This document shows, in pieces, positions 45,665 through 54,978 of a DNA stretch of 64,000 nt. The stretch is taken from assembly GCA_900317125.1 (NCBI GenBank), contig ONFR01000001.1, positions 124,001 through 188,000 of the forward strand, read 5' to 3'. How positions within the stretch are numbered: position 1 is the first letter of the stretch; every line of letters begins with the position of its first letter. Under the pieces are notes generated by a model. That model had not been told where the DNA came from. It saw only the letters and a list, made by a program, of their open reading frames with translations, and ran no database searches. The position numbers and the translations under genes are program-made. The stretch comes from an uncultured Bacteroidales bacterium (GTDB lineage: Bacteria; Bacteroidota; Bacteroidia; Bacteroidales; P3).

Positions 45665-46354
45665 ATGAACGAACGGCATCGCGTCAAACGGCTCAACTTC
45701 CTGCGCTACGCGCTCGCTTTTCCGCGCAGCGTGTGGCTCAATTTCCGCCTGCTACCCTTCCGCCAGGCGCGCCGTCTGCCCCTGCTCGTCTCCCACCGCA
45801 CCAAGCTCCACAACCTCTCAGGACAAATCATCCTCCATGCCGACAGCCTTCGTGTCGGCCTCGTCAAGATAGGGTTCAACACCTGCCAGATGACCGACTT
45901 CCGCCACCATCGCACCCTCCTCAACCTCCGCGGCACCCTCCTCATCATGGGCGAGTGTGCCATCGGCACAGGCTCGAGCGTCGAAGTCTCCGAAAGCGGC
46001 ACCCTCACCCTCGGCGACTGCTTCAACCTAGGCCCCTCGTCGCTGATTGTCTGCAACCACCAAATCACCTTCGGCGACCATGTGCAGACCTCCTGGTGCT
46101 GCACCGTTATGGACACCGACCAGCACCGCCTATTCGACAGCCAAGGCCAGTGGTGCAACCCCGACCGCCCCGTCAGCTTCGGCCATCATGTGTGGCTAGG
46201 CTGCCATGTCGTTGTGGCCAAGGGCACCGTCCTCCCGCCCCACACCACCGTCGGGGCGATGAGCTGCCCCCACGGCACCTACACCGAGGAGCATACCGTC
46301 CTCGCCGGCAACCCCGCCGCCATCGTCCGCCGCGGCATCACCCGCGAGTGGTAG
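45665..46354 (+). CDS. Hexapeptide-repeat acyltransferase (LbH/WbbJ-like)
   Basis: 229 residues. The N-terminus is basic. From about residue 90 a left-handed beta-helix is visible (GTLLIMGECAIGTGSSVEV, GTLTLGDCFNLGPSS) and the end has FGHHVWLGCHVVVAKGTVLPP and VLAGNPAAIVRRGI, typical of maltose/serine/WbbJ-type O-acetyltransferases. It likely acetylates a sugar of a surface glycan. A palindromic element (46373-46477) follows its stop at once. Confidence 0.82.
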   Translation: MNERHRVKRLNFLRYALAFPRSVWLNFRLLPFRQARRLPLLVSHRTKLHNLSGQIILHADSLRVGLVKIGFNTCQMTDFRHHRTLLNLRGTLLIMGECAIGTGSSVEVSESGTLTLGDCFNLGPSSLIVCNHQITFGDHVQTSWCCTVMDTDQHRLFDSQGQWCNPDRPVSFGHHVWLGCHVVVAKGTVLPPHTTVGAMSCPHGTYTEEHTVLAGNPAAIVRRGITREW

Positions 46355-46372
46355 CCCCAATGTCGGATGAAA

Positions 46373-46477
46373 CTCCCTTCAATCTAGGATTCTTATAGCC
46401 ACGTTACTGCCTCGTTACAGGTCATGATGACGGATAACGATGCTATAACGATGCTGTAACGATGCAGGATTGAAGGG
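46373..46477. repeat. Palindromic intergenic element, copy 2
   Basis: 105 bp with 10-bp inverted ends cccttcaatc (46375-46384) and gattgaaggg (46468-46477). It shares the left edge aactcccttcaatct, an inner ttatagcc-cgtt part and the taacgatgc run with copy 1 at 19853-19959. It fills the gap between the convergent acyltransferase and TPR genes. Confidence 0.7.
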
Positions 46478-46487
46478 CGTCACTGCC

Positions 46488-47288
46488 TCAGAGGTTCTGC
46501 AGGCGTTCGCGGTATTGGGCGGCGGATTTCTTGTCCTTCATTCGGGTGTATACGTCCACCAGCTGCTGCAGTATGGCGGGGTCGTTGGGCGCCAGCTGCT
46601 CTGCCCGTTTCAGATGGTGGAGGGCGGTCTTGTAGTCGGCTTCGGCAATGTAGGTATAGGCCAGGGCCGAGAGGAACGCGGGTTCGGAGGGGAAGAGCTG
46701 AGCGGCGCGGTGGGCGATGCGGCGTATCTGTGGCATCGCGTCGGGGGCGGGAGCCGTCGTGGCGGCTGCGGCGGCTTTGCCGGTGCCGTCGTCGGCAGGC
46801 TGGCCGGAGTTGAAGAGGGTGTAGAGGTAGTCCTGCACCCCTTCAACGATAAGGATGCGTCCGCCTTGGTCGAAATTGGGGAACTGCCAGCGGTGGCCTG
46901 TGTGCTCCGAACGGTCGAGGGTGAGCAGTATCTCGTCGCCAAAGGACTGCCAGCGCATGATTTGGCCGAGGAAGTAGATTTTGCCAAACCGCAGGTCGAG
47001 GCGGTCGGGATAGTGGCTGATGGCGGTGTCGATGACGGTGATGGCGCTGTCCGCCAGTCGGGCGGCGGCGGCACCTTCGGCCAGCATGGTGCTGTTGATA
47101 TAGTGGTTGAAGCGGGCGATGTGCAGGTCGATGTCGTCGGGCGTTTCGCGCTGCCACTGCGCCAGGATGGTGCGTTGGCGGGCGTAGTCGTCGGCGTTGA
47201 GGGCGTCGTAGAAGGCGTCGGACCAGGATTGGGCGGTGGCGGTGGCCGCAAGGGCCAGCAGCAGGGCGAGGATGGTGTTTCGTTTCAT
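46488..47288 (-). CDS. Periplasmic TPR-repeat protein
   Basis: 266 residues from the ATG at 47288 (MKRNTILALLLALAATATAQ), a Sec signal. TPR-like helices are seen near the C-terminus: FLSALAYTYIAEADYKTALHHL, AEQLAPNDPAILQQLVDVYTRM and KSAAQYRERL. A middle Ala/Thr/Pro-rich linker (about 175-195) separates two halves. The role is unknown; protein-protein scaffolding is inferred. The promoter box is at 47347-47354. Confidence 0.7.
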   Translation of the reverse strand: MKRNTILALLLALAATATAQSWSDAFYDALNADDYARQRTILAQWQRETPDDIDLHIARFNHYINSTMLAEGAAAARLADSAITVIDTAISHYPDRLDLRFGKIYFLGQIMRWQSFGDEILLTLDRSEHTGHRWQFPNFDQGGRILIVEGVQDYLYTLFNSGQPADDGTGKAAAAATTAPAPDAMPQIRRIAHRAAQLFPSEPAFLSALAYTYIAEADYKTALHHLKRAEQLAPNDPAILQQLVDVYTRMKDKKSAAQYRERLQNL

Positions 47289-47346
47289 TGCAACAGGTGT
47301 TTTTTGGGCAGGCACGGGCCTGGGGGTTCATTGGGTTTTGACGCTG

Positions 47347-47354
47347 CAAAGATA
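47347..47354 (-). promoter_or_regulatory. -7 box of the TPR gene
   Basis: Minus strand TATCTTTG, 59 bases before the start at 47288. Confidence 0.6.
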
Positions 47355-47444
47355 CACAATATTTTTCAGTTTTCGACGTTTTAAGGTATCATTCTTCCGC
47401 TATTTAGGAATTAATGGTGGCGGGATTGGTTCCCGCCGCAGATA

Positions 47445-49259
47445 ATGATGACGAGTATGAAGTTTCTTTTGATAACGCCTCCGCTCACGCAGCTCAACAC
47501 CCCGTACCCTGCCACGGCGGTGCTGAAGGGCTGGCTGCAGGCGCAGGGATATGAAGCCGTGCAGGCCGATCTGGGCATCGAGACGGTGGACCGTCTGTTC
47601 ACTGCCGCGTGGCTGCGTGCTGCTGCCCGCGGACGGCACAGGGAGTATATGCTGGCGGCGGCCGAGGTGGTGGAGCCCGTGATGCGTTTTCTGCGGGGTG
47701 AGGATGCCACCGTGGCTTGGCGCATCGTGAACGGGTCGTTGCTGCCCGAGGGTCCGCGGTTCGACAACATCGAGGACATGGAATGGGCTTTCGGCACCGC
47801 CGGTGTGGCGGACAGGGCAAGGTATCTTGCCACGCTGTTTCTGGAGGATGTGGCGGACGCCATCCGCGAGGAGGTTGACGGCCATTTCGGGCTGGTGAAT
47901 TATGCCGAGCATCTGGCGACCTATGCCCCTACGTTCGACGAGCTGGCGGCGGCCTTGCAACGGCAGCCCTCCGAGGTGGATGCGCTGATGCTCGATTTGC
48001 TCGAGGGCTGTATGGAGCGGGAACGGCCCGAGGTGGTCTGCCTCTCGGTGCCTTTCCCGGGATGCCTCTATGGCGCGTTGCGCTGCGGTCAGTGGCTGCG
48101 GCGCGAGTGGCCGGGGGTGAAGGTCTGCATCGGCGGCGGGTTTGTGAATACCGAATGGCGCCAGCTGCACGACGAGCGGCTGTTCGACTATTGCCATTTC
48201 ATCACCCTGGACGACGGCGAGCTGCCGCTGCAGCGCATCGCCGAATGGTTGCAGGACCGCTGCACGGAGCGTGAGTTGGTGCGGACGATGTGGCGGCAGG
48301 ATGACGGCACCGTGGTGTGGCAACGGCTCAATGAGGAGGCCGTGGTGGAGAATGGTGAGCCCGATTTCAGCGGATTGCCGTTGGACAAGTATCTCTCCAC
48401 GGCGGACATGACCAACGCCATGCACCGCATGTGGAGCGACGGGAGGTGGAACAAGGTGATGATGGCCCACGGCTGCTATTGGCACCGCTGTGCTTTCTGC
48501 GACACGACGCTGGATTATATCGGGCGGTTTGCGCCCCCCAAGGCCGCGAAGGTGGTGGACATGATGGAGCGGGTGATGGCGCAGACGGGGGTCAGCGGCT
48601 TCCACTTTGTCGACGAGGCACTGCCGCCCAAGCTGTTGAGGGAGGTGTGCGAGGAGATTGTCAAGCGTGGACTGATGGTGACTTTCTGGGGCAATATCCG
48701 CTTCGAGAAGGCCTACACGGCCGAGATGTGCGACCTCCTGTCGCAAGCGGGCTGTGTGGCCGTGAGCGGTGGGCTGGAGGTGGCTTCGGACAGGCTGCTG
48801 CAGCTGATGGACAAGGGGGTGACTATCGAGCAGACCATGCAGGCCTGCCGCCATTTCCGCGACGCGGGCATCATGGTGCATACCTATCTCATGTACGGAT
48901 TCCCGACCGAGACGCTGCAGGAGACCCTCGGCGCGTTGGACACCGTGCGGCGTATGTTCGACGAGGGCATTGTGCAGAGCGCTTTCTGGCACCGCTACGC
49001 CATGACCTGCCACAGCCCTTCGGGACAGCATCCCGAGCGGTACGGCGCACGGCGTTGCACTGATGTGCCTAATACATTCTGTAATAACGAGGTGGACTGG
49101 GAACCCATGCATGGGGGCGAGCAGTTCGACTACGACATCGACGAGGTGGGACGCGGCCTGCGTGTGGCCACCTACAACTATATGAACGGCCTCGGCCTCG
49201 ACCAGCCCGTGAAGAGTTGGTTCCCCGGCATAAGATTCAAAAAACCGAAGAAGTCATAG
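47445..49259 (+). CDS. B12-binding-type radical SAM protein
   Basis: 604 residues (47445 or the internal ATG at 47457, giving MKFLLITPPLTQLNTPYP). The N-terminal half resembles a cobalamin-binding fold with CLSVPFPGCLYGALRCG and VKVCIGGGFVNTEW. The radical SAM cluster motif is CYWHRCAFC with cysteines 344, 349 and 352, a C-x4-C-x2-C spacing instead of C-x3-C-x2-C. FHFVDEALPP, FWGNIRFEKA and SGGLEVASDRLLQLMDKG follow as in B12-radical SAM enzymes. Substrate unknown. A small membrane protein gene follows 57 bases later. Confidence 0.82.
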   Translation: MMTSMKFLLITPPLTQLNTPYPATAVLKGWLQAQGYEAVQADLGIETVDRLFTAAWLRAAARGRHREYMLAAAEVVEPVMRFLRGEDATVAWRIVNGSLLPEGPRFDNIEDMEWAFGTAGVADRARYLATLFLEDVADAIREEVDGHFGLVNYAEHLATYAPTFDELAAALQRQPSEVDALMLDLLEGCMERERPEVVCLSVPFPGCLYGALRCGQWLRREWPGVKVCIGGGFVNTEWRQLHDERLFDYCHFITLDDGELPLQRIAEWLQDRCTERELVRTMWRQDDGTVVWQRLNEEAVVENGEPDFSGLPLDKYLSTADMTNAMHRMWSDGRWNKVMMAHGCYWHRCAFCDTTLDYIGRFAPPKAAKVVDMMERVMAQTGVSGFHFVDEALPPKLLREVCEEIVKRGLMVTFWGNIRFEKAYTAEMCDLLSQAGCVAVSGGLEVASDRLLQLMDKGVTIEQTMQACRHFRDAGIMVHTYLMYGFPTETLQETLGALDTVRRMFDEGIVQSAFWHRYAMTCHSPSGQHPERYGARRCTDVPNTFCNNEVDWEPMHGGEQFDYDIDEVGRGLRVATYNYMNGLGLDQPVKSWFPGIRFKKPKKS

Positions 49260-49316
49260 ACCCCATAGTCGTTCATAGAATCTATAGAGTTTCCTAGAAA
49301 AACTAGTTCCTCCTCT

Positions 49317-49847
49317 ATGAAACAAGAAACAAAAAACACATGGTTCCGTGGCTGGTGGCCGGTGGTGTTGCTGGCGGCCTTTTCTGCTGCGAGCCTTTCG
49401 CTATTCTATTTTCCGCCCCAGCCGCAAGATTTGGTGGCCCTTCAGGAGCCGGGCAACCGCTGCGAGTGGACAGGCAAAAGGGAAGTCTTTCCCCTGTCGG
49501 GGTGGCTGCTTGGCATGAGCTACAGTTGTATGGATATTAAGGTTGTTAGCGGTATGCCGCCCGTTGAAGTCTACACCGATTTTCAGATGCCGCATTTGTG
49601 GGAAGAGGACAGCGTGCGAGTGTGGATAAGGCAAAGGGACTGCGACAGGCTGCAGCAGGCCAAGGCCGAAGCCAGCGACGAGCGGCATAGGATAAAGGCC
49701 TACAGGATGGACGTGATCGACCCCTATGTGGGCTGGCAACGCTATGTGGCGCAGCATCCCCACGGCCCCGGCCCCAGCTTCGCCCTAGGCGCCCTAGCAG
49801 GCATCCTCTGCATAGTACTCCTAATAAAGAAAGTCTTCTACTCCTGA
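49317..49847 (+). CDS. Small two-segment membrane protein, unknown
   Basis: 176 residues. Membrane segments lie at about 12-31 and near the C-terminus (FALGALAGILCIVLLIKKVF). The loop between them is soluble with three cysteines (two in NRCEW and SYSCM, one in QRDCD) and PQPQDLVALQEPGNRC. I recognise no family. Its place just after the radical SAM gene suggests a shared transcript, but nothing ties their functions. Confidence 0.6.
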   Translation: MKQETKNTWFRGWWPVVLLAAFSAASLSLFYFPPQPQDLVALQEPGNRCEWTGKREVFPLSGWLLGMSYSCMDIKVVSGMPPVEVYTDFQMPHLWEEDSVRVWIRQRDCDRLQQAKAEASDERHRIKAYRMDVIDPYVGWQRYVAQHPHGPGPSFALGALAGILCIVLLIKKVFYS

Positions 49848-50275
49848 AAAGCATAACTCCCAGCCCAAGTTCCAACTTCCCGACCCCATCAGAAGAAAGA
49901 GAAGAGGGCTATTCCGAACTGTGACACTGTAACGCTGTAACGCGTCGTAAGATAATACCTCCCTGCAGCCGCAGGGAACCCGATTTGGGTTAAACTCGAA
50001 TTGCAGTGTTATGGCCATATATTCATGACAATTAATGTCTATTGATAGCTCGATTGTCTGATTGCTTGATTGGATTTTGATTGCGTAAATGTGTTGATTC
50101 GTAAAATCGTGAGACTTTGATGCACCAAGGACTAACACATTCACACATTCAAGCATTCAGGAAGTCATTGAATTCTTATTGCAAAGCAATTTTTTTGATT
50201 AATTATTGGAGGTCGTCTTAATACATTCCAGCATTCCCTTGTACATTTATATTTTGCCAGTTCGGAAAAAATGAG
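49848..50275. other. Gene-free boundary between core and right island
   Basis: No gene is seen. It holds gtaacgctgtaacgc-like words that recall the palindromic element, an AT-rich word tract near 50085-50157 (aacacattcacacattc), and a small attgc/gcaat hairpin followed by seven T residues near 50178-50197. Base composition turns AT-rich at about 50010. Confidence 0.6.
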
Positions 50276-50283
50276 TATCTTTG
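50253..50283 (+). promoter_or_regulatory. Promoter of the right island operon
   Basis: TTTG at 50253-50256 as -33 element and TATCTTTG at 50276-50283 as -7 box, with 19 bases between them. This is the best match to the Bacteroidota consensus in the window. The start codon of the PLD-helicase gene is at 50304. Confidence 0.75.
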
Positions 50284-50303
50284 CAACCGAAAAATGTCAA
50301 TAA

Positions 50304-53300
50304 ATGGGCAGCAACTTCTTTACTAATGAAGACCAAAACACGCTTCTGAATAAGATAGAGGGAGTGTTTCAGTTTAAAAAAGTGCATTTTTTTGATGCAC
50401 TTGTTGGCTATTTCCGTGCATCCGGCTATTTTAGAATAAGAAAGTTTGTTCAGCAAACACCCAAAATACGATTTCTTGTGGGAATCAACGTTGACAAGCT
50501 AACATATCTCGCCTCACAACAAGGGCTGCTTTTCTCGCCCAATACTGACAAGACTTTAGATGAATTTTTTGACGACATAAAGCATAATATACAAGATGCC
50601 CAATACGACAAGGATGTGGAGGAAGGCATGTATCAGTTTATCGAAGATATTGCAACTGGACGGGTCGAGATGAGGATACATCCACGACAGAATATCCATG
50701 CAAAGATTTACATTTTTCGAGAGGAAATATACCACCCCCATGGATTTGGATCTGTAATTACCGGTTCAAGCAACTTGACGGAAGCTGGTTTGGAAACAAA
50801 CTTTGAGTTTAATGTAGAGCTCCGTAATGACGATGATATTCTCTTTGCCACGGAAACGTTCGAAAAACTATGGGATGAGTCTGTACCTATTACTATGCAG
50901 CACGTGGAGAAGATAAAAAAAGAGTCTTATCTTAACACAGAACTGACACCGTACGAAGTCTATCTCAAGTTCCTATTGGAGTATTTTGGCAAAAGTATAG
51001 ATTTTGACCCTAATACTGTCTCCGACTTACCCGAAGGATACAAGAAACTATCCTATCAAATTGATGCTGTCAATGATGGTTATGCAAAAATGATAAAGCA
51101 CAATGGATTCTTTCTCTCAGATGTTGTCGGATTGGGAAAAACAGTTGTCGCTGCACTCATCGCAAAGAAATTTTTCTTCTCCAATGGATTCCCCACATAT
51201 CGTTCACACACGTTAGTGATTGTACCACCGGCCTTGCAAGATTCTTGGGATGAAACCTTGGACAAATTCAAAATAGACAATTACAAGATAGTAACCAATG
51301 GTAGTCTACATAAAATCAAGGATGCAGGACTATATGATTTGGTGATTGTGGATGAGGCTCACAAATTCCGCACAGATACTGCCTCAATGTACACCGAGTT
51401 GCAAAAGATTTGCAAAACACCTACGCGCAGACAAAAACCTGATGGCAGCTATTACAACAAGAAGGTCATATTGGTATCCGCTACTCCGCTGAACAATAAA
51501 CCAGAAGATATTGCCAATCTCGTTTACCTGTTCCAAGACTCGAAAGACAGCACCTTAGAGGAGGGCAATCTTCAACGCTTTTTCCGCGAGCAAATTGACA
51601 AATACCGCAAACTGAAAGATCAAAAAGATATAGCCTTGATTTCCGAAGGCATAAAGCGAATATATGAACGAATCAGGACAAAGGTTGTAGAGCCGCTTAC
51701 GGTACGACGCACCAGAACAGACCTATTGTCTAACGAAGCCTATAAGAAAGACCTTCTGGAGCAAGTGGTCGTTTTCCCCGATGTTCATGCGCCAGAGAAG
51801 ATATACTATCCCCTCGATGACCAGCTCAACGAACTCTATGACTGGACAATCAAGATGCTCAGCGACCCCAATGAGGGATTAACCTATAATCGATACCAGG
51901 CCATCAAATATTTGCGTCCTGAGAAAAAGAAAAAATACAAGAAGGCTGATATGATTTCCACACAGTTGGCCAAAATCATGAAAACTCTTCTTGTCAAACG
52001 TATCGACAGCAGTTTTTACGCTTTCAAACAGTCTCTAAAACGCTATAGGGATGCCAACCGCGTGATGCGGGAGATGTTCGACAAAGGAACTATTTATATC
52101 GCTCCTAACCTTAAGGTCAATGAACTCCTAAATGATGGGAAAGAGGACGAACTCATCAAACTTATCAACGAGTCCATTTATGCCGACCCCACCATCGAAA
52201 TCTGTGTTCCCGATGACTTTGAAGATGGATTTCTAGACGGAATCAAGCACGACGAGGACATCCTCAATCAACTTGTGGATGGGTGGGATAAGATAGATTA
52301 CGACCCCAAATTGGACATGTTCTTTGAATATTTGGACGACAAGCTTTTTGACAAAGCAAAGAATAACGAGGGCAAACTGGTCGTTTTCTCTGAGAGTAAA
52401 GAGACTACCGACTATCTGCTGAATGCTTTGAAGCAGCACGGCTATCCTCGCACAATTGCCGTCAAAAGCAGCAATCGCAATGAAATGATGCCCATCGTCA
52501 AGGCCAACTTCGATGCTAACTATACTGAAGGTCAAAAGAATGACATAGACATCATCATTTCCACTGAAGTGTTGGCTGAAGGTGTTAACCTGCATCGTGC
52601 TAACGTCATTGTTAACTATGATACTCCATGGAACTCCACCCGCCTCATGCAGCGTATCGGTCGCGTGAACCGCATCGGCTCCACCGCGCAGGATATCTAT
52701 ATCTACAATTTCTTCCCCACCGAAAAAGTGGATAAAGACATTGATTTAGAAAAGAAAGCCAAGATGAAACTCTTTGCTTTCCACGCCGCGCTTGGCGAAG
52801 ACAGCCAAATCTATTCCACCGATGAAAGCCCAGAGACATTTGGCCTTTTCGACAAGGATATAGACGAAGAACGCGATGAGAAGTTGGTTTACCTTATGCG
52901 ATTGCGTAAGCTTAAGGAGGAAGATCCCGACTTGATAAAGCGTATTGCCCGTTTGCCTATGCGCTCGCGTGTCGGACGCAAAAACAAGGTGATGCGAGGG
53001 AGCACGCTGGTGTTCATTCGCAACAATCGTCGCGATGCATTCACCTTCATCCGGGAGGACGGCTCGCACGAAGACTTGACTTTCCTCGAGGCGGCCAAAG
53101 CTTTTGAGGCCAAGATTGACGAAAAATCCATCCCTTTGCACGATTTACACCATCAGCAGGTATCACAAGCCATCAGTCTCTTTGCCGAAAAGGATGAGGA
53201 TAGCAAAGCCATAACGATGAAGGTGAATGTCGCCCAAGGTCCTAATGAAAAACGTGCAATAGCATATCTTGATGCCTGTCTGCATATCGACAATCTGACG

Positions 53301-53570
53301 GACGAAGAATCCGGTTTGATACGTCTGGCCAAGCGAGCTATTACCACGGGGAAATTCCAACAGCTTCAGCGCGACATAAACAAGCTACAGTCCGCCACCA
53401 AGAAAACGCCCGTAAAACCCGCAATTCAGATAGAGAAAGTCATTGCAATCATTTCCTCTTACCCATTACAAAATATCTCAACAGACACACCTTTGCCGAC
53501 CCTCTCGGTAAACAAAGTACAGAAAGGTAACTCACCGGAAATCATCATCTCCGAAAGTTTTAATTCGTGA
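50304..53570 (+). CDS. PLD-nuclease / SNF2-type helicase fusion
   Basis: 1088 residues. Residues 1-200 are a PLD-like nuclease domain with HAKIYIF (HxK) near 132 and GSSNLTEAGL near 153. The SF2/SNF2 helicase follows: motif I VGLGKTVVA near 277, DEAH in VIVDEAHKF near 349, SATPLNN near 392 and, in the second lobe, GVNLHRANVIVNYD and QRIGRVNRIGS near 785. ATP-driven translocation with a nuclease fits a restriction-type effector. First gene of the right island, with ten or fewer bases to the AlbA_2 gene. Similar proteins occur with DISARM, type III restriction and helicase-PLD systems. Exact subtype unresolved. Confidence 0.88.
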   Translation: MGSNFFTNEDQNTLLNKIEGVFQFKKVHFFDALVGYFRASGYFRIRKFVQQTPKIRFLVGINVDKLTYLASQQGLLFSPNTDKTLDEFFDDIKHNIQDAQYDKDVEEGMYQFIEDIATGRVEMRIHPRQNIHAKIYIFREEIYHPHGFGSVITGSSNLTEAGLETNFEFNVELRNDDDILFATETFEKLWDESVPITMQHVEKIKKESYLNTELTPYEVYLKFLLEYFGKSIDFDPNTVSDLPEGYKKLSYQIDAVNDGYAKMIKHNGFFLSDVVGLGKTVVAALIAKKFFFSNGFPTYRSHTLVIVPPALQDSWDETLDKFKIDNYKIVTNGSLHKIKDAGLYDLVIVDEAHKFRTDTASMYTELQKICKTPTRRQKPDGSYYNKKVILVSATPLNNKPEDIANLVYLFQDSKDSTLEEGNLQRFFREQIDKYRKLKDQKDIALISEGIKRIYERIRTKVVEPLTVRRTRTDLLSNEAYKKDLLEQVVVFPDVHAPEKIYYPLDDQLNELYDWTIKMLSDPNEGLTYNRYQAIKYLRPEKKKKYKKADMISTQLAKIMKTLLVKRIDSSFYAFKQSLKRYRDANRVMREMFDKGTIYIAPNLKVNELLNDGKEDELIKLINESIYADPTIEICVPDDFEDGFLDGIKHDEDILNQLVDGWDKIDYDPKLDMFFEYLDDKLFDKAKNNEGKLVVFSESKETTDYLLNALKQHGYPRTIAVKSSNRNEMMPIVKANFDANYTEGQKNDIDIIISTEVLAEGVNLHRANVIVNYDTPWNSTRLMQRIGRVNRIGSTAQDIYIYNFFPTEKVDKDIDLEKKAKMKLFAFHAALGEDSQIYSTDESPETFGLFDKDIDEERDEKLVYLMRLRKLKEEDPDLIKRIARLPMRSRVGRKNKVMRGSTLVFIRNNRRDAFTFIREDGSHEDLTFLEAAKAFEAKIDEKSIPLHDLHHQQVSQAISLFAEKDEDSKAITMKVNVAQGPNEKRAIAYLDACLHIDNLTDEESGLIRLAKRAITTGKFQQLQRDINKLQSATKKTPVKPAIQIEKVIAIISSYPLQNISTDTPLPTLSVNKVQKGNSPEIIISESFNS

Positions 53571-53579
53571 CTTTGCACC

Positions 53580-54950
53580 ATGAGCGAAACCAACCGCATA
53601 GAATACAAAAGGGCATTGACGCCCGACCTCGACATTGAAAAAGAGGTTATTGCCTTCTTGAACTACAAAGAAGGAGGCTACGTTTATATTGGCATCGACG
53701 ATGATGGTTCTGTTGTTGGGATTGATGATGTCGACGAGTGCATGCTGAAACTGAAAGACCGAATTAAAAACAATATCTTGCCATCGGCAATGGGTCTGTT
53801 CGACATCGCAAGCGAGTCACGCGAGGGGCGCACGGTGATAAAAATCACTGTGGCCAGCGGAATAGACAAACCTTATTTCAAGTCTAAATATGGAATGACT
53901 CCGCGTGGGGCATTCGTGCGTGTCGGGACATCTGTTGAGTCTATGCCTCAATCGCAGATTGACCGTCTTTTTGCCATGCGCACACGCAATTCCATCAGTA
54001 AGATAGTCTCAAACCGTCAGGATCTGACTTTTGAGCAACTACGCATATACTATGACGAGCGTGGCAAGCGTTTGAACGACAATTTCAAGCGCAGTCTCGA
54101 ACTGGTTACAAAAGATGGAGAATACAACTATGTGGCTTATTTGTTGGCCGACGAGAACAACAACTCTATCAAGGTGGCAAAATATTCCAGCCTCGATAGA
54201 TGCGACCTGATTGAAAACAACGAATATGGCTATTGCTCACTTATCAAGGCCACCAAAAGCGTACTGACAAAACTGGAGATAGAAAACAAGACAGCTGCAA
54301 AAATCACTCCCATGGAGCGAATCGAAACACCTCTGTGGGACAAGGTGGCAGTCCGTGAGGCTGTCATCAACGCCATCGTACACAACGACTATTCCTTCGA
54401 AGTTCCACCTAAATTCGAGATATTCCCTGACCGACTCGAAATCACATCAGCCGGCCGACTCCCGGAATCTCTCAGTCGCGAGGAATTTTTCACGGGCATT
54501 TCCATCCCACGCAACAAGGAATTGATGCGTATCTATCGCGATCTCGACATAGTGGAATCATTAGGGTCTGGCATCCCCCGCATCCTTCGCGCCTACGGCG
54601 AAGATTGTTTCAAATTCACCGACAACTTTATTCGAATCACTTTCCCCGCAAGTATAGCAAGTGGACCAGAAGAAACTACGGAGAAAACTACGGAAAAAAC
54701 TACGGAAAAAACTACGGAAAAAACTACGGAGAAAACTACGGAGAAAACTACGGAGAAAACTACGGAAAAGATTCTAACCACCATAACAACAAATCCTTAT
54801 ATTACACAAAGTGAGCTAGCCAAAGTGTGCGGTATAACTGAGGATGGCATTTATTGGAATATTAAGAAATTAAAAGAAGGTGGAATCATTCGCCGTGTTG
54901 GACCTGACAAAGGTGGACACTGGGAGATTATAAATAATGACGTTAAATAA
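53580..54950 (+). CDS. AlbA_2/RecG-like ATP-binding regulator with TTEK repeat linker
   Basis: 456 residues. N-terminal AlbA_2 (divergent AAA-4) domain with NRIEYKRALT, GGYVYIGIDDDGSVVGID and DKPYFKSKYG. Then a GHKL-like ATPase segment (WDKVAVREAVINAIVHNDYSF, DIVESLGSGIPRI). A low-complexity linker of eight TTEK units (366-397) joins it to a winged helix (YITQSELAKVCGITEDGIYW). Proteins of this kind sit in restriction or toxin loci of Bacteroidales and are seen as regulators. It is coupled between the helicase (gap nine bases) and methylase (gap 28). A near-identical wHTH end recurs in the remnant at 62866-63096. Confidence 0.82.
   Translation: MSETNRIEYKRALTPDLDIEKEVIAFLNYKEGGYVYIGIDDDGSVVGIDDVDECMLKLKDRIKNNILPSAMGLFDIASESREGRTVIKITVASGIDKPYFKSKYGMTPRGAFVRVGTSVESMPQSQIDRLFAMRTRNSISKIVSNRQDLTFEQLRIYYDERGKRLNDNFKRSLELVTKDGEYNYVAYLLADENNNSIKVAKYSSLDRCDLIENNEYGYCSLIKATKSVLTKLEIENKTAAKITPMERIETPLWDKVAVREAVINAIVHNDYSFEVPPKFEIFPDRLEITSAGRLPESLSREEFFTGISIPRNKELMRIYRDLDIVESLGSGIPRILRAYGEDCFKFTDNFIRITFPASIASGPEETTEKTTEKTTEKTTEKTTEKTTEKTTEKTTEKILTTITTNPYITQSELAKVCGITEDGIYWNIKKLKEGGIIRRVGPDKGGHWEIINNDVK
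54675..54770. repeat. Eight 12-bp tandem repeats encoding TTEK
   Basis: Eight units beginning at 54675, 54687, 54699, 54711, 54723, 54735, 54747 and 54759, each coding TTEK (actacggaRaaa, R being G or A). As the unit is 12 bp, changes in copy number only alter linker length and not frame. Confidence 0.9.
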
Positions 54951-54978
54951 CAAAATTAGAATATAAACAGCACATAAT

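Noticed and set aside
47400..49112. 570-codon minus-strand ORF opposite the radical SAM gene
   Set aside because: Shadow frame without recognisable motifs.
54675..54770. CRISPR or phase-variable tract
   Set aside because: Units of 12 bp in tandem without spacers; copy changes keep the frame, so no on/off switching.
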